DNA from: Neptunomonas qingdaonensis
Lineage (GTDB): Bacteria > Pseudomonadota > Gammaproteobacteria > Pseudomonadales > Balneatricaceae
Direction of reading: 5' to 3'
NCBI RefSeq assembly: GCF_900113275.1
Contig: NZ_FOOU01000003.1
Coordinates: forward strand, 186,001-250,000
Length of the DNA: 64,000 nt
Under the pieces are notes generated by a model, which saw only the letters and a program-made list of their open reading frames with translations, did no database searches and had not been told where the DNA came from. Below, in pieces: positions 55,840 through 64,000 of the stretch; the stretch's first letter is position 1; each line of letters starts with the position of its first letter. Made by a program: the position numbers and the translations under genes.

Positions 55840-57333
55840 TTAAATATGTATCAAGACGGATTTAAGTTCAGTGTAATGCTCGATCACGGCTGATCCCATC
55901 TCTCTTCCCAGTCCGGATTGTTTATAGCCTCCGAAGGGCAGTGCTGAATCAAGCGCGGTATGGCAATTAACCCATACACTACCGGATTTGATGCGCGGGA
56001 TCATGCGATGCACCTGTGATAAGTTATTCGACCAGATACTGGCACCTAAGCCATAGGGTGAATCGTTAGCGGCTTTAATCACCTCTTCAATATCTTCAAA
56101 AGGACGGGCGACCAGAACAGGACCAAAGATCTCTTCCTGTACAAGTGCAGAGTTTTGTGCAAGATCCACCATGACGGTTGGTTTAACAAAGTACCCAGGG
56201 CCGTTTACGCCATTTCCGCCGGCGGTAATAGTGGCGCCGTCTTGGCGGCCTTTTTCGATATAGCCGTTGACTCTATCCAGCTGCTTCGCCGAAACCAACG
56301 GACCCATTTGCGAGTTAGGGTCTAAACCGTGGCCTAGTGTGATGCTGTTTGCGATATCTGAAATATCAGCGACGACATTCTCAAAGTGTTTTTTATGCAC
56401 ATAAAGACGCGAGCCTGCACAGCATACTTGCCCTTGGTTGAAGAAAATGGCATTAGCGGCTCCTTGTGCTGCCATATTAAGATCGGCATCCTCTAAAACG
56501 ATGGTGGGGGATTTGCCTCCTAACTCCAGGGTGACACGGGTCATGCTATCCATGGCCGCTTTACCGATCATTTTTCCTACGGGGGTTGATCCGGTAAAGG
56601 TCAGTTTATCAACATCAGGATGGGAGGAAAGAGCAGCACCGGCTTCATGTCCGTAGCCTGTTACGACGTTCAAGACCCCAGGCGGGTAACCGGCTTCCAT
56701 GACAAGTTCAGCTAAGCGTAATGCCGTCAGAGGCGTATCTTCAGCGGGTTTTAAAACAACGGTACAACCGGTAGCCAGAGCCGGGCCTAATTTCCAACAG
56801 GATAACAACAGTGGGAAGTTCCACGCGACAATAGCACCCACAACACCCACGGCTTCGCGGCGAGTATATCCATGGAACTGCGAACCCGGCATAAAGGGAA
56901 CCGATACATCAACCGTGCTGCCTTCAATTTTGGTTGCAAAACCGGCCATGTAACGAAGGAAATCGATGGCCAGTCGAATATCAACCCCTTTAGCAATGCC
57001 AACGCCTTTGCCGTTATCAATTGATTCAATTTCTGATAGCTCATCACTATTGGCTTCAATAAGATCCGCTAAACGCCATAACAGGCGCTCTCTGTCCGAG
57101 GGCAGGGCTCTGCTCCAATCTGAGTCTTCAAAAGTCTTACGCGCAACCGCTACTGCTTTATTGATATCTTCCTGACCGGCTGCTTGTATTTGAGTTATTT
57201 TTTCAGCGGTGGCCGGGTTGTAAACATCAATCGTTTTTCCGGAAACGGAGGCGACGGATTCACCATTGATGAACAGCTGATGGTTTCGATTAATAAAGTT
57301 GCTGGTTGCTTCGCTGGGAGTATATGTAGTCAT
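55840..57333 (-). CDS. NAD(P)+-dependent aldehyde dehydrogenase
   Basis: 497 residues of the ALDH superfamily, close to phenylacetaldehyde/betaine-aldehyde-type enzymes. 'VAWNFPLLLSCWKLGPALAT' and 'FTGSTPVGKMI' bind the coenzyme, the general base Glu is in 'TLELGGKSPTIV', and the nucleophile Cys is in 'NQGQVCCAGSRLY'. 'EEIFGPVL' is near the C-terminus. It would oxidise an aldehyde to its acid with NAD(P)+. It is divergent from the quinohemoprotein amine dehydrogenase operon, whose product is an aldehyde, and its promoter region has a full-consensus sigma-54 site, so it very likely handles that product (phenylacetaldehyde or short aliphatic aldehydes). Confidence 0.93.
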   Translation of the reverse strand: MTTYTPSEATSNFINRNHQLFINGESVASVSGKTIDVYNPATAEKITQIQAAGQEDINKAVAVARKTFEDSDWSRALPSDRERLLWRLADLIEANSDELSEIESIDNGKGVGIAKGVDIRLAIDFLRYMAGFATKIEGSTVDVSVPFMPGSQFHGYTRREAVGVVGAIVAWNFPLLLSCWKLGPALATGCTVVLKPAEDTPLTALRLAELVMEAGYPPGVLNVVTGYGHEAGAALSSHPDVDKLTFTGSTPVGKMIGKAAMDSMTRVTLELGGKSPTIVLEDADLNMAAQGAANAIFFNQGQVCCAGSRLYVHKKHFENVVADISDIANSITLGHGLDPNSQMGPLVSAKQLDRVNGYIEKGRQDGATITAGGNGVNGPGYFVKPTVMVDLAQNSALVQEEIFGPVLVARPFEDIEEVIKAANDSPYGLGASIWSNNLSQVHRMIPRIKSGSVWVNCHTALDSALPFGGYKQSGLGREMGSAVIEHYTELKSVLIHI

Positions 57334-57373
57334 AACAAGCCTTTTTATTGTTGTTTGATATTATCTGAAGATT

Positions 57374-57389
57374 AGCAAAGGCTGTGCCA
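57374..57389 (-). promoter_or_regulatory. Sigma-54 promoter of the aldehyde dehydrogenase gene
   Basis: On the minus strand TGGCACAGCCTTTGCT matches the -24/-12 consensus TGGCACRNNNNTTGCW at every defined position, with GG and GC ten bases apart. It lies 41 bp upstream of the start codon. Confidence 0.8.
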
Positions 57390-57476
57390 TACAAGAGGAA
57401 TATCAATAACTCATTGTAAATAAAGAAATATATTAAATATTTTTTTGATTAGATAGAGAAAGGTATTGTTTCAGAG

Positions 57477-57578
57477 TGAGACAAACATAGGGTTGTCTGT
57501 GAGACGCCGGATCTTTACAAAGACGCTGTCTTTGCTCGTTTGTTGCAATAATTGTATCGTTTTTGAACAGCCGTCTCA
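57477..57578. promoter_or_regulatory. Candidate upstream activator sites (TGAGAC/GTCTCA half-sites)
   Basis: TGAGAC at 57477-57482 and 57500-57505, and its inverse GTCTCA at 57573-57578, lie between the two divergent sigma-54 promoter sites, 90-190 bp from each. This is the usual position for enhancer sites of sigma-54 activators. No family-specific consensus was matched. Confidence 0.45.
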
Positions 57579-57667
57579 TTTTGGCACAGTTTTGGTTACT
57601 GCCAGATCTAGTGAGAAAGTACAGTATTTTACACTAACTCATTGTTAATAAAGTATTAAAGTTAAAT

Positions 57668-57683
57668 TGGCACATCATGTGCT
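57668..57683 (+). promoter_or_regulatory. Sigma-54 promoter of the amine dehydrogenase operon
   Basis: TGGCACATCATGTGCT matches the consensus TGGCACRNNNNTTGCW with one change (GTGC for TTGC) and keeps GG-N10-GC. It lies 65 bp upstream of the alpha-subunit start codon. Confidence 0.7.
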
Positions 57684-57747
57684 GTGTCATAGGTGTGAAA
57701 CATATAACCCATTCTTAAAATAATCATAATAATCAGGAGGTCTTGTT

Positions 57748-59346
57748 TTGAAAAAGACACCCCCTATCGTTTCCGTAATGAGCGGGCTGCTAACAGCAGC
57801 TTCACTTTCATTTATTCCGTCGGCGAATGCTGCTGGTGCTGGTGCTGAAAGCATCGTCCAACAAAAATGTGTGGCATGTCATGAAGTGGAAGGTAAAACC
57901 TCCTGGAGTCGTATTAGCCATCAGCGCAAAACGCCTGAAGGTTGGTTGATGAGTATTGCGCGCATGCAAATTATGCATGGGCTGAAGATCAGTGATGATG
58001 AGCGTCATACGCTGGTTAAATACTTAGCGGACCGTCAGGGTTTAGCACCTTCAGAGACTGAAGGTGCGCGATATGCACTGGAACGTCGCTTAAATACTTC
58101 AGAAAGTTTCGAATCACAAGCATTTACCGAAACCTGCGCGCGTTGCCACTCTGGTGCCCGCGTCATGCTTCAACGACGTCCTGCCAGTGAATGGGAGCAC
58201 CTAGTACATTTTCATTTAGGGCAATGGCCTACGACCGAATACCAGTCGCTGGCGCGTGATCGTGATTGGCTGGACTTAACGCTGAATGAAATGGTACCGG
58301 AACTAGCCGCAATGCTGCCGTTAGAGAGCAAGTCCTGGAATGAGTGGCAGAAAAGTGTAAAGCCTGATGTCGCTGGCAGCTGGACGTTTGCCGGAAAAAT
58401 GCCGGGTAAAGGAGAAATGAACGGTGTTATGCAGGTGGTTGAAGGTAGCAAAGATCAGTTTAGTATCACGCTGACAGGCCAGTATGCTGATGGAACCACC
58501 TTCAAAGGTACAGGCGATGCGATTCTTTATACCGGCTATGAGTGGCGAGCCAATCTGACGGTTGATGGAACACCGATGAGACAGGTTTTCTCTACAGCGA
58601 AGACGGGAGAGATGCAGGGCCGGATGTTCGAGCGTGAACATGATGAGCGTGGATTTGATTTTGCTGCGGTTAAACAGGGCAGCGCTGAGCCTTCTATTCT
58701 GGCCGTTCAGCCTGAATATATTAAGGCGGGTGATACGGTTGAGTTATCCATTGTTGGAACGGGTTTACAGGGCGATGTGGTATTAGACGAGGGTTTAACA
58801 CTACTGAAAGATGTTTCGTCTGATCAAAACAAGCGTGTCTTGCAGGTTAAAGCGAGTAGTTCTGTGGCTACGGGTGCGCAGGCAATCCATATAGGTAAGG
58901 CGAGTTCTGACATTACTGTCTATGACCAGGTTTCCAGCCTGAAAGTCATTCCTGCATTCCAGGTTGCGCGTGTCGGTGGTAACAATAGTTCTACTCCAAA
59001 AATAGAAGCGGCTTTTGAAGCAGAAGCGTGGGCTGCGGGTAGTGATGGTGTTGCCGGTACAGCAGATGATGTACGTATTGGTTTTATGCCTGCGTCCTGG
59101 TCGGTTGCGCCGTTCGATGATGCCTCTGCAGCAGATAATGATGTTCACTTCAGTGGACGGATGGATGCGGCTTCAGGTGTGTTTACACCTGCATTGGCTG
59201 GACCAAACCCTGAGCGCCGTATGAGTACTAACAATGCCGGCAACCTCAAAGTGGTGGCTCAAGTTGACGATGAAGGTAAATCGGTCACGGCGGATGGCCA
59301 GCTCATCGTAACGATACAGCGCTGGAATAACCCACCGATCCCGTAA
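57748..59346 (+). CDS. qhpA: Quinohemoprotein amine dehydrogenase, alpha subunit
   Basis: 532 residues with a Sec signal peptide (cleavage after about 'SANA'). The N-terminal diheme cytochrome c domain has heme sites 'CVACH' (Cys41, Cys44, His45) and 'CARCH' (Cys130, Cys133, His134). The rest forms the beta-barrel and Ig-like domains known for this subunit. In the periplasmic heterotrimer the hemes take electrons from the quinone cofactor in the gamma subunit and hand them to a soluble cytochrome or azurin-type acceptor. The start codon is TTG with AGGAGG 7 nt upstream. It is the first gene of the operon qhpA-qhpD-qhpC-qhpB, the same order as described in Paracoccus and Pseudomonas (peaA etc.). 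Confidence 0.95.
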   Translation: MKKTPPIVSVMSGLLTAASLSFIPSANAAGAGAESIVQQKCVACHEVEGKTSWSRISHQRKTPEGWLMSIARMQIMHGLKISDDERHTLVKYLADRQGLAPSETEGARYALERRLNTSESFESQAFTETCARCHSGARVMLQRRPASEWEHLVHFHLGQWPTTEYQSLARDRDWLDLTLNEMVPELAAMLPLESKSWNEWQKSVKPDVAGSWTFAGKMPGKGEMNGVMQVVEGSKDQFSITLTGQYADGTTFKGTGDAILYTGYEWRANLTVDGTPMRQVFSTAKTGEMQGRMFEREHDERGFDFAAVKQGSAEPSILAVQPEYIKAGDTVELSIVGTGLQGDVVLDEGLTLLKDVSSDQNKRVLQVKASSSVATGAQAIHIGKASSDITVYDQVSSLKVIPAFQVARVGGNNSSTPKIEAAFEAEAWAAGSDGVAGTADDVRIGFMPASWSVAPFDDASAADNDVHFSGRMDAASGVFTPALAGPNPERRMSTNNAGNLKVVAQVDDEGKSVTADGQLIVTIQRWNNPPIP

Positions 59347-59397
59347 CGTTCAATAATTGAAATCCACATAATAATAATTAAAACGAGGAGCTGAATC

Positions 59398-60828
59398 ATG
59401 AGTGCTGTACTTAACATAGTTGAGAACAATCTACATGAAGTTCGGGTAAGCGAACGGCAAATGATGTTTCATATCCCGACCAATTCATTATTTGAATTGG
59501 ACTCGATGACACAAGATATTTTTGGGTTATTACGCAGCGGCGGTTTGTCGGTTGAAGATATTAGTCATCAACTTAATAACCGCTATAACAGCCATGATGT
59601 TCATGAGCTGGTGCATAACTTATGTGCATTGGAAGTCGTGAGCGACGGGTCTGGTTTAACACCTGAAATTAGCGCAAAAACAGTTGATAGATTTCCGTTA
59701 ACAACAGTAGTTTTGAATGTAAATACGGGCTGTAACTTAAGCTGTACTTACTGCTATAAAGAGGATTTGGACAAGCCTTCTGAAGGCAAGAAAATGGACT
59801 TTGAAACCGCCAAAGCGTCTGTTGAAATGTTGCTAAAAGAATCACCTGATGAAGAAACCTACACCGTTGTGTTCTTCGGTGGTGAGCCGATGAGTAATTT
59901 GCCGCTGATCAAAGAGATGGTGGCATATTGTGAACAGCGCTTTGCTGAGGCAGGTAAGCGTGTCAATTTTGTAACGACCACCAATGCAACCTTACTCAAT
60001 GAGGAGCTTGTCGACTGGCTTGATCAGCACCGCTTTGGTATTTCGATCAGTATGGATGGCCCTGAGGCTATACATAACAAAAATCGAATCACTGTGGGTG
60101 GACAAGGCACTTACGCCGTCGTTCGGCGTAAAGCTGAAATGCTGCTGTCCCGTTACCGCTCACGCCCAGTAGGTGCGCGGGTAACGCTAACCAAGGGCGT
60201 GACAGATGTTGAAGCTATTTGGGATCATCTTTTTAACGAACTGGGTTTTGCCGAAGTCGGCTTTGCGCCGGTAACATCGGGCGATATATCTGAATTTAAC
60301 CTTTCTGATGAAGAGGTTAAGCAGGTTTTCGATAACATGAAAGCACTCGGTCAGCGTTATTTAGAAGCGGCATTGCAGAACCGTAATATAGGTTTTAGCA
60401 ATATGCATCAGATGATAACGGACATCCATGAAGGTAATAAGAAAGCACTTCCGTGCGGTGCCGGTTTAAAAATGCTGGCGGTTGATCACAAAGGTGAGCT
60501 TAACCTCTGTCATCGCTTTACCGGTTCAGACCTGAATACCTTTGGTGATGTACACAAAGGGATTGATAAAGAGCGTTTGGGTGGATTTCTTGCTCAGCGT
60601 TTGGATCGAACCAATACGGGATGTGAGACCTGTCATATTCGTAACCTTTGTTCAGGAGGCTGCTATCACGAAAGCTACGCTCGCTATGAAGATCCGACGC
60701 GACCTACTTACCACTATTGCGATTTGATGCGTGACTGGGTTGATTTTGTCATTGAAACCTATAGCCGCATCATGGCCGATAATCCGGCCTTTATCGATAC
60801 CTACATTACACCTCGGAGGGCTCTCTGA
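59398..60828 (+). CDS. qhpD: Radical SAM/SPASM maturase QhpD
   Basis: 476 residues. The radical-SAM cluster motif is Cys112/Cys116/Cys119 in '[16 protein letters not shown]'. '[18 protein letters not shown]' (SAM-binding GGE), and C-terminal SPASM cysteines in '[20 protein letters not shown]', '[20 protein letters not shown]' and 'YHYCDLM' bind auxiliary Fe-S clusters. An N-terminal RRE-like segment (about 1-90) would hold the substrate leader. QhpD forms the Cys-to-Asp/Glu thioether bridges in the gamma subunit in the cytoplasm before export. It ends 1 nt before the gamma-subunit start codon, which fits coupled translation of enzyme and substrate. Confidence 0.96.
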   Translation: MSAVLNIVENNLHEVRVSERQMMFHIPTNSLFELDSMTQDIFGLLRSGGLSVEDISHQLNNRYNSHDVHELVHNLCALEVVSDGSGLTPEISAKTVDRFPLTTVVLNVNTGCNLSCTYCYKEDLDKPSEGKKMDFETAKASVEMLLKESPDEETYTVVFFGGEPMSNLPLIKEMVAYCEQRFAEAGKRVNFVTTTNATLLNEELVDWLDQHRFGISISMDGPEAIHNKNRITVGGQGTYAVVRRKAEMLLSRYRSRPVGARVTLTKGVTDVEAIWDHLFNELGFAEVGFAPVTSGDISEFNLSDEEVKQVFDNMKALGQRYLEAALQNRNIGFSNMHQMITDIHEGNKKALPCGAGLKMLAVDHKGELNLCHRFTGSDLNTFGDVHKGIDKERLGGFLAQRLDRTNTGCETCHIRNLCSGGCYHESYARYEDPTRPTYHYCDLMRDWVDFVIETYSRIMADNPAFIDTYITPRRAL

Positions 60829-60829
60829 T

Positions 60830-61156
60830 ATGAAATTTCTTAAACCCATCAATAATAAAGCTCAACTGCTTGACCGGGCCGTCGCCGATAATCAGGTGGA
60901 AGAGGTCGTGGCAATGAGTAGCTTGGCAGGCTGCACTGCGACAACAGATCCCGGTTGGGAGATCGATGCTTTTGGTTCGGTAACCTCTCTTTGCCAACCT
61001 ATGGAATCCGACCTTTATGGCTGTGCTGACCCTTGCTGGTGGCCGGCTCAGGTTCCAGACATGATGAATACTTATCAGGACTGGAATAAAGATGCCCAGA
61101 ACTCTAAAGATGATTGGCGGAACCTGGGTACTGTTTTCCCCGCAGATAAAAAGTAA
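60830..61156 (+). CDS. qhpC: Quinohemoprotein amine dehydrogenase, gamma subunit (CTQ-containing)
   Basis: 108 residues. If the known 28-residue leader is removed, the mature numbering matches the published gamma subunit: Cys7-Glu16, Cys27-Asp33 and Cys41-Asp49 for the three thioethers, and Cys37 with Trp43 for the cysteine tryptophylquinone. In the precursor these are Cys35/Glu44, Cys55/Asp61, Cys69/Asp77 and Cys65/Trp71; the last block reads '[16 protein letters not shown]'. The leader lacks a Sec signal ('[20 protein letters not shown]'), consistent with the special export route of this subunit. CGGAGG precedes the ATG. Confidence 0.95.
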   Translation: MKFLKPINNKAQLLDRAVADNQVEEVVAMSSLAGCTATTDPGWEIDAFGSVTSLCQPMESDLYGCADPCWWPAQVPDMMNTYQDWNKDAQNSKDDWRNLGTVFPADKK

Positions 61157-61172
61157 AGACAGGATGAGCATA

Positions 61173-62312
61173 ATGAATATAACAAAAAAAAGGCCATCGC
61201 TGGCTAAGAGTTTGAATACCGCTTTGTTGGCTGTTACTGCAACTGTATTTCCTTTATTGGTGCAGGCTGCCGATGCGCCATTGGAGCCGGGCAATGAATA
61301 CATGATCGTTGCTAATTACCCCAATCAAATCCATGTGATTGATGTGGAAACGGACAAATTGTTTAAGACGTGCAAAGTGCCAGGTGCTTTTGGGCCCGGC
61401 GTTATGCTGGTTGCCCCGGATAAAAAGACCGCTTATATATTGTCTAATCACTATGAAGATATCTACGGTATTAACTTAGATACGTGTGATGTGAGCTTTC
61501 ATACGCGTTTTTCAAGTGATCCGACGGTACGTACAAAATCTATCTTTTCCATGGCGATTAGCCCTGATGGAAAAGAGATTTATGCGATACATAATCCCAC
61601 TAAGCTAAACAGGGACCACTACCGGGTTCAACCAACGCAGTTGGCAGTTTATAGTGCTGATGGTGGCTTAGATGCAAAACCTATTCGTACTTTTCCGGTA
61701 CCACGACAAATCACCGTGATGATGACCGGTGCGGACGGTGGTTTGTATATGGCGGGTGCAGACATCTATAAGTTTGATGTGAATACAGGTGAATACAGCA
61801 CGGCTATTGCGAGCAGAAATTGGCAGCGGCCCTTATATGCACCGCCGGATGTATTGAATGCCTGGCCGATTCAAACACCGTCAAATGATTTCACAATTCT
61901 GTATACCACTGCCAAGTTTCAGGATGAATCGTACAATGTGGATACGGCCGATTGGATTTATGGCTTTATGAATGTTGATCTGGAAACAGGAGAGACTCAG
62001 ACGACAGATTTTGGCCCGATCACTGAGATCTACTTTACGGGCATGATATCCCCAAAAGACCCTAATATTGTATTTGGCGTGCTTAATCGCTTAGCTAAGT
62101 ATGATGTTAAAGAGAAAAAACTGATTCAGGCTGGTGCCCTTGATCATTCTTATTACTGCATTGCGATGAATCACGATGGTAGCAAAATATATCTAGGCGG
62201 CACATTTAATGATGTAGCCATTTATGATGCTGATTCATTAGAAAAGCTTGGCAATATTCAATTGCCGGGTGGTGATATGGCGATAAGTACCTCTCAAATC
62301 TTTATCCGTTAA
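61173..62312 (+). CDS. qhpB: Quinohemoprotein amine dehydrogenase, beta subunit
   Basis: About 379 residues. A signal peptide ('LNTALLAVTATVFPLLVQAA') is followed by a seven-bladed beta-propeller with YVTN-like blades: 'YMIVANYPNQIHVIDVETDK', 'FSMAISPDGKEIYAIHNP' and 'YCIAMNHDGSKIYLGGTFND'. It forms part of the amine-binding site with the gamma subunit. The ATG at 61173 has AGGA 8 nt upstream; the ATG at 61164 (adding MSI) is also possible. It follows qhpC after 7-16 nt and is the last subunit gene before a terminator. Confidence 0.94.
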   Translation: MNITKKRPSLAKSLNTALLAVTATVFPLLVQAADAPLEPGNEYMIVANYPNQIHVIDVETDKLFKTCKVPGAFGPGVMLVAPDKKTAYILSNHYEDIYGINLDTCDVSFHTRFSSDPTVRTKSIFSMAISPDGKEIYAIHNPTKLNRDHYRVQPTQLAVYSADGGLDAKPIRTFPVPRQITVMMTGADGGLYMAGADIYKFDVNTGEYSTAIASRNWQRPLYAPPDVLNAWPIQTPSNDFTILYTTAKFQDESYNVDTADWIYGFMNVDLETGETQTTDFGPITEIYFTGMISPKDPNIVFGVLNRLAKYDVKEKKLIQAGALDHSYYCIAMNHDGSKIYLGGTFNDVAIYDADSLEKLGNIQLPGGDMAISTSQIFIR

Positions 62313-62337
62313 TACCTGGTTTTATCCTCTGGTTATT

Positions 62338-62378
62338 CCCCTAACAGAGACCGTCATCGGTCTCGTAGGGGCTTTTTT
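62338..62378 (+). terminator. Terminator after the amine dehydrogenase operon
   Basis: GAGACCG/CGGTCTC with a TCAT loop, extended by CCCCTA/TAGGGG around small bulges, then a run of six T. It starts about 25 bp after the beta-subunit stop. Confidence 0.8.
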
Positions 62379-62407
62379 GTCTGAAATAATAAAAATGGTA
62401 CTTAAAA

Positions 62408-63724
62408 ATGATGATCCAAAAAAGAATCATAGTGGGGTTGGTTGCGACAGCGATGGCGGCAACAGCCCAATCTGCAGTATTAAGCTCATCTGATGAAACT
62501 CAAATTGAGCTTAATGTTGAAGCTATGGCAGGTGTGTTTTCAACGTCAGAAGATTATGTCGGTGAGAGTGGACGTACCTGGCAGGAAGGGTATGTTAAAC
62601 CAACGTTTGTCGTTTCCCATAAATTACCCAATGGCATTCAGGGATACGCAGGGCTCGGTGCTATTGCACTAGGTACCGCAGGTGATGGTGATGCTGCAGG
62701 ATTAACCAATGGAGATGAAGGGGAGTTCGATTTAGAAAATGCCTATCTGGGAGTCAGATCATCAAATAACCTGATAGATCTGTCAGTTGGGCAGCAAACA
62801 TTCCAATTAGGTGACGGTTTCCTCATCGCTGGAGATGCTATCAGTTTGGGTGATTTAGGCGTGCCTGGTGTTGATGTAGATCGCGGCGGTGCTTATTACC
62901 TGGCGGGTAAGAAAAGCTTTAGTAATACCGCTATTTTAAAGGTCGATCCAGAAGGTAACTTCAGAGGAGATCTGTTCTGGTTACAATCTAATAACCCCTA
63001 TCATCAGGACACTTCGCTGGCCGGTATTAATCTTGAATATGTTGATGAAACGCACGGTACGTTAGGCGTTAGTTATCTTTCTGTGCTTGAAGTTGATCAA
63101 GGCGCAGGTTTGGGTATATGGGATCAACGTGAAGGCATGGATGTTGTTAGCCTGCGCGGCCAGGGTTCGTTAGGTGTCGAAAACCTTTTCTTATCTTTTG
63201 AGTACGTAAAAGAAAGTGGGGGTGATTCTGCGGTTAAAAATGAGGGTAACGCCTGGTATGTAGAAGCCGGTTGGACTTTTGCTGATGTGGCATGGTCGCC
63301 TACTGTTAACTATCGCTATGCTCAATTTTCCGGTGATAACGCGGCTACGACTAAAAATGAAGCGTTTGATCCGTTATTCTTCGGCTTCACACGTGGCTTC
63401 GGAACCTGGTTTCAGGGAGAAGTCGCTTCAAATTATGCAGGTCCTGCCAACAGTGGCAATGATGTTAGTCGCCTGGAAATATCAGCGTCACCAAGAGCTG
63501 ATTTGCAAGTGGGCGCACAATACTGGAAGTTTACTCCACAGGATGACGCCCCTGATCTGGCCGGTAGTGAGGTTGACCTGTATGCACTCTGGACAATCAA
63601 TGATAACTGGGTGTTTAGCCCGTTACTCGGGATTTATATGCCTGATGGCGATGCTGTTGTTGGTGCTCAAGGGAATGATGATAGCAATATATATGCGCAG
63701 GCCGTGATGATGTATTTCTTTTAA
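62408..63724 (+). CDS. Outer-membrane porin-like protein of the amine dehydrogenase locus
   Basis: 438 residues with a signal peptide (first 22 residues, 'GLVATAMAATAQSAV') and a long beta-rich mature part ending in 'AVMMYFF', the C-terminal Phe that marks outer-membrane barrels. It has features of the alginate-export/AlgE-like or Alpha-porin-like family ('AYLGVRSSNNLIDLSVGQQT', 'LGDGFLIAGDAI', 'GTWFQGEVASNYAGPAN'), but I cannot fix the family. It follows qhpB across a terminator by about 95 bp and has its own terminator. Its position suggests a role in amine or aldehyde passage through the outer membrane; this is inference. Confidence 0.7.
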   Translation: MMIQKRIIVGLVATAMAATAQSAVLSSSDETQIELNVEAMAGVFSTSEDYVGESGRTWQEGYVKPTFVVSHKLPNGIQGYAGLGAIALGTAGDGDAAGLTNGDEGEFDLENAYLGVRSSNNLIDLSVGQQTFQLGDGFLIAGDAISLGDLGVPGVDVDRGGAYYLAGKKSFSNTAILKVDPEGNFRGDLFWLQSNNPYHQDTSLAGINLEYVDETHGTLGVSYLSVLEVDQGAGLGIWDQREGMDVVSLRGQGSLGVENLFLSFEYVKESGGDSAVKNEGNAWYVEAGWTFADVAWSPTVNYRYAQFSGDNAATTKNEAFDPLFFGFTRGFGTWFQGEVASNYAGPANSGNDVSRLEISASPRADLQVGAQYWKFTPQDDAPDLAGSEVDLYALWTINDNWVFSPLLGIYMPDGDAVVGAQGNDDSNIYAQAVMMYFF

Positions 63725-63736
63725 TAGTCAGGATAA

Positions 63737-63780
63737 AGCAGCCACTTTAATACCCCTTCATTGAAGTGGTTGCTTTTTTT
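63737..63780 (+). terminator. Terminator after the porin gene
   Basis: AGCAGCCACTTTAAT pairs with ATTGAAGTGGTTGCT (G-T pairs included) around a short loop and runs into nine T residues. It begins 12 bp after the porin stop. Confidence 0.85.
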
Positions 63781-63903
63781 CTGGTTTAATACCTATATTG
63801 CATTTTGCTTTGTAGTCGGTTTAAAGTAGCAAAGGTCGCCTTTCCAAAAAGACATCCGGTGTTATAACAATAATTAAGAACCAATCATCAAGAGGCATAT
63901 TCC

Positions 63904-64000
63904 ATGCCGTATAAGTTAGAGCAGAGAATTTACAGCGATCCACTTCATGATGCACAGCGTGCTCGTGAAAGGCTTCTCTTAGAAGGTGAGTTGCCCAGTG
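63904..64000 (+). CDS. Start of a probable sigma-54 activator (AcoR-like N-terminus)
   Basis: Only 32 codons are inside the window: 'MPYKLEQRIYSDPLHDAQRA', 'RERLLLEGELPS'. This resembles the N-terminal segment of AcoR-type sigma-54-dependent activators, which typically read 'ARERFL..G.LP..V...I..SW'. AAGAGG lies 8 nt before the ATG. If right, it would be the activator for the two sigma-54 promoters at 57374 and 57668. The assignment is weak because the GAF, AAA+ and Fis domains are outside the window. Confidence 0.4.
   Translation, partial: MPYKLEQRIYSDPLHDAQRARERLLLEGELPS

Noticed and set aside
57586-57601. Additional sigma-54 site (TGGCACAGTTTTGGTT)
   Set aside because: It has the -24 element, but the -12 GC is missing at the required distance.

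Overview
The window comes from a Gram-negative gammaproteobacterium, most likely a marine Oceanospirillaceae-type heterotroph. This is an inference from family resemblance: HexR/RpiR-type regulation, a CtlX-type hydrolase, signal-peptide porins, NhaA and moderate AT content. There is no rRNA or species marker. It looks like a chromosomal stretch with ordinary metabolic operons cut by a few mobile or decayed segments.

Layout, left to right. 1-2300: start of an RND adaptor gene with its TetR repressor, then an aspartate-type aminotransferase. 2500-7400: uvrB, a PilZ protein, a Cache histidine kinase with a NarL-type response regulator. 7439-11000: tRNA-Val(GAC), a decayed XRE-type regulator and an unusually long (963 aa) Orn/Lys/Arg decarboxylase-like enzyme. 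11484-15883: P-type cation ATPase overlapping a CPA2 cation/H+ antiporter. 15884-21900: a decay zone holding an IS110 transposase scrap, a rhodanese, the 3' half of xylulokinase, an intact IS5-family element and the 5' half of zwf, followed by a HexR-type regulator and a porin. 22515-25022: a 2OG-Fe(II) oxygenase and a HipBA-type module. 25040-30060: a urate-to-glyoxylate/urea operon (puuD, allA, alc, uraD, puuE) with divergent hiuH. 30277-39289: YkgJ protein, ABC exporter, Lrp regulator/CtlX hydrolase, LysR, EamA exporter, AraC regulator, glutaredoxin, lipoamide dehydrogenase-like enzyme and NrtS. 39330-43480: a CoA-ligase-like gene, a RAYT transposase with REP-like repeats, a VOC protein and a LysR regulator whose 5' end is also present as a decayed duplicate. 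43580-51615: katG, a NitT/TauT-type ABC importer, DUF1272, VOC, lipocalin, nhaA, YbaN. 51924-55712: glcDEF glycolate oxidase. 55840-64000: aldehyde dehydrogenase divergent from a quinohemoprotein amine dehydrogenase operon (alpha subunit, radical-SAM maturase, gamma, beta), a porin and the first codons of a probable sigma-54 activator.

The most coherent system is the last one. The amine dehydrogenase would oxidise primary amines in the periplasm to aldehydes, and the divergent dehydrogenase would oxidise these to acids. Both transcription units have a sigma-54 promoter-like sequence (one a full consensus match, the other with one mismatch) in the shared intergenic region, with GTCTCA/TGAGAC half-sites between or beside them. 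The gamma subunit keeps every residue needed for the cysteine tryptophylquinone cofactor and its thioether bridges at the published spacing, counted after a 28-residue leader.

Two patterns run across the window. Short tandem repeats (units of 11-17 bp, 2-5 copies, each locus with its own sequence) sit in at least ten gene boundaries, several touching a stop codon. Mobile-element damage is also clear: an IS5-family copy joins the front of zwf to the back of xylB, implying loss of the DNA between them.
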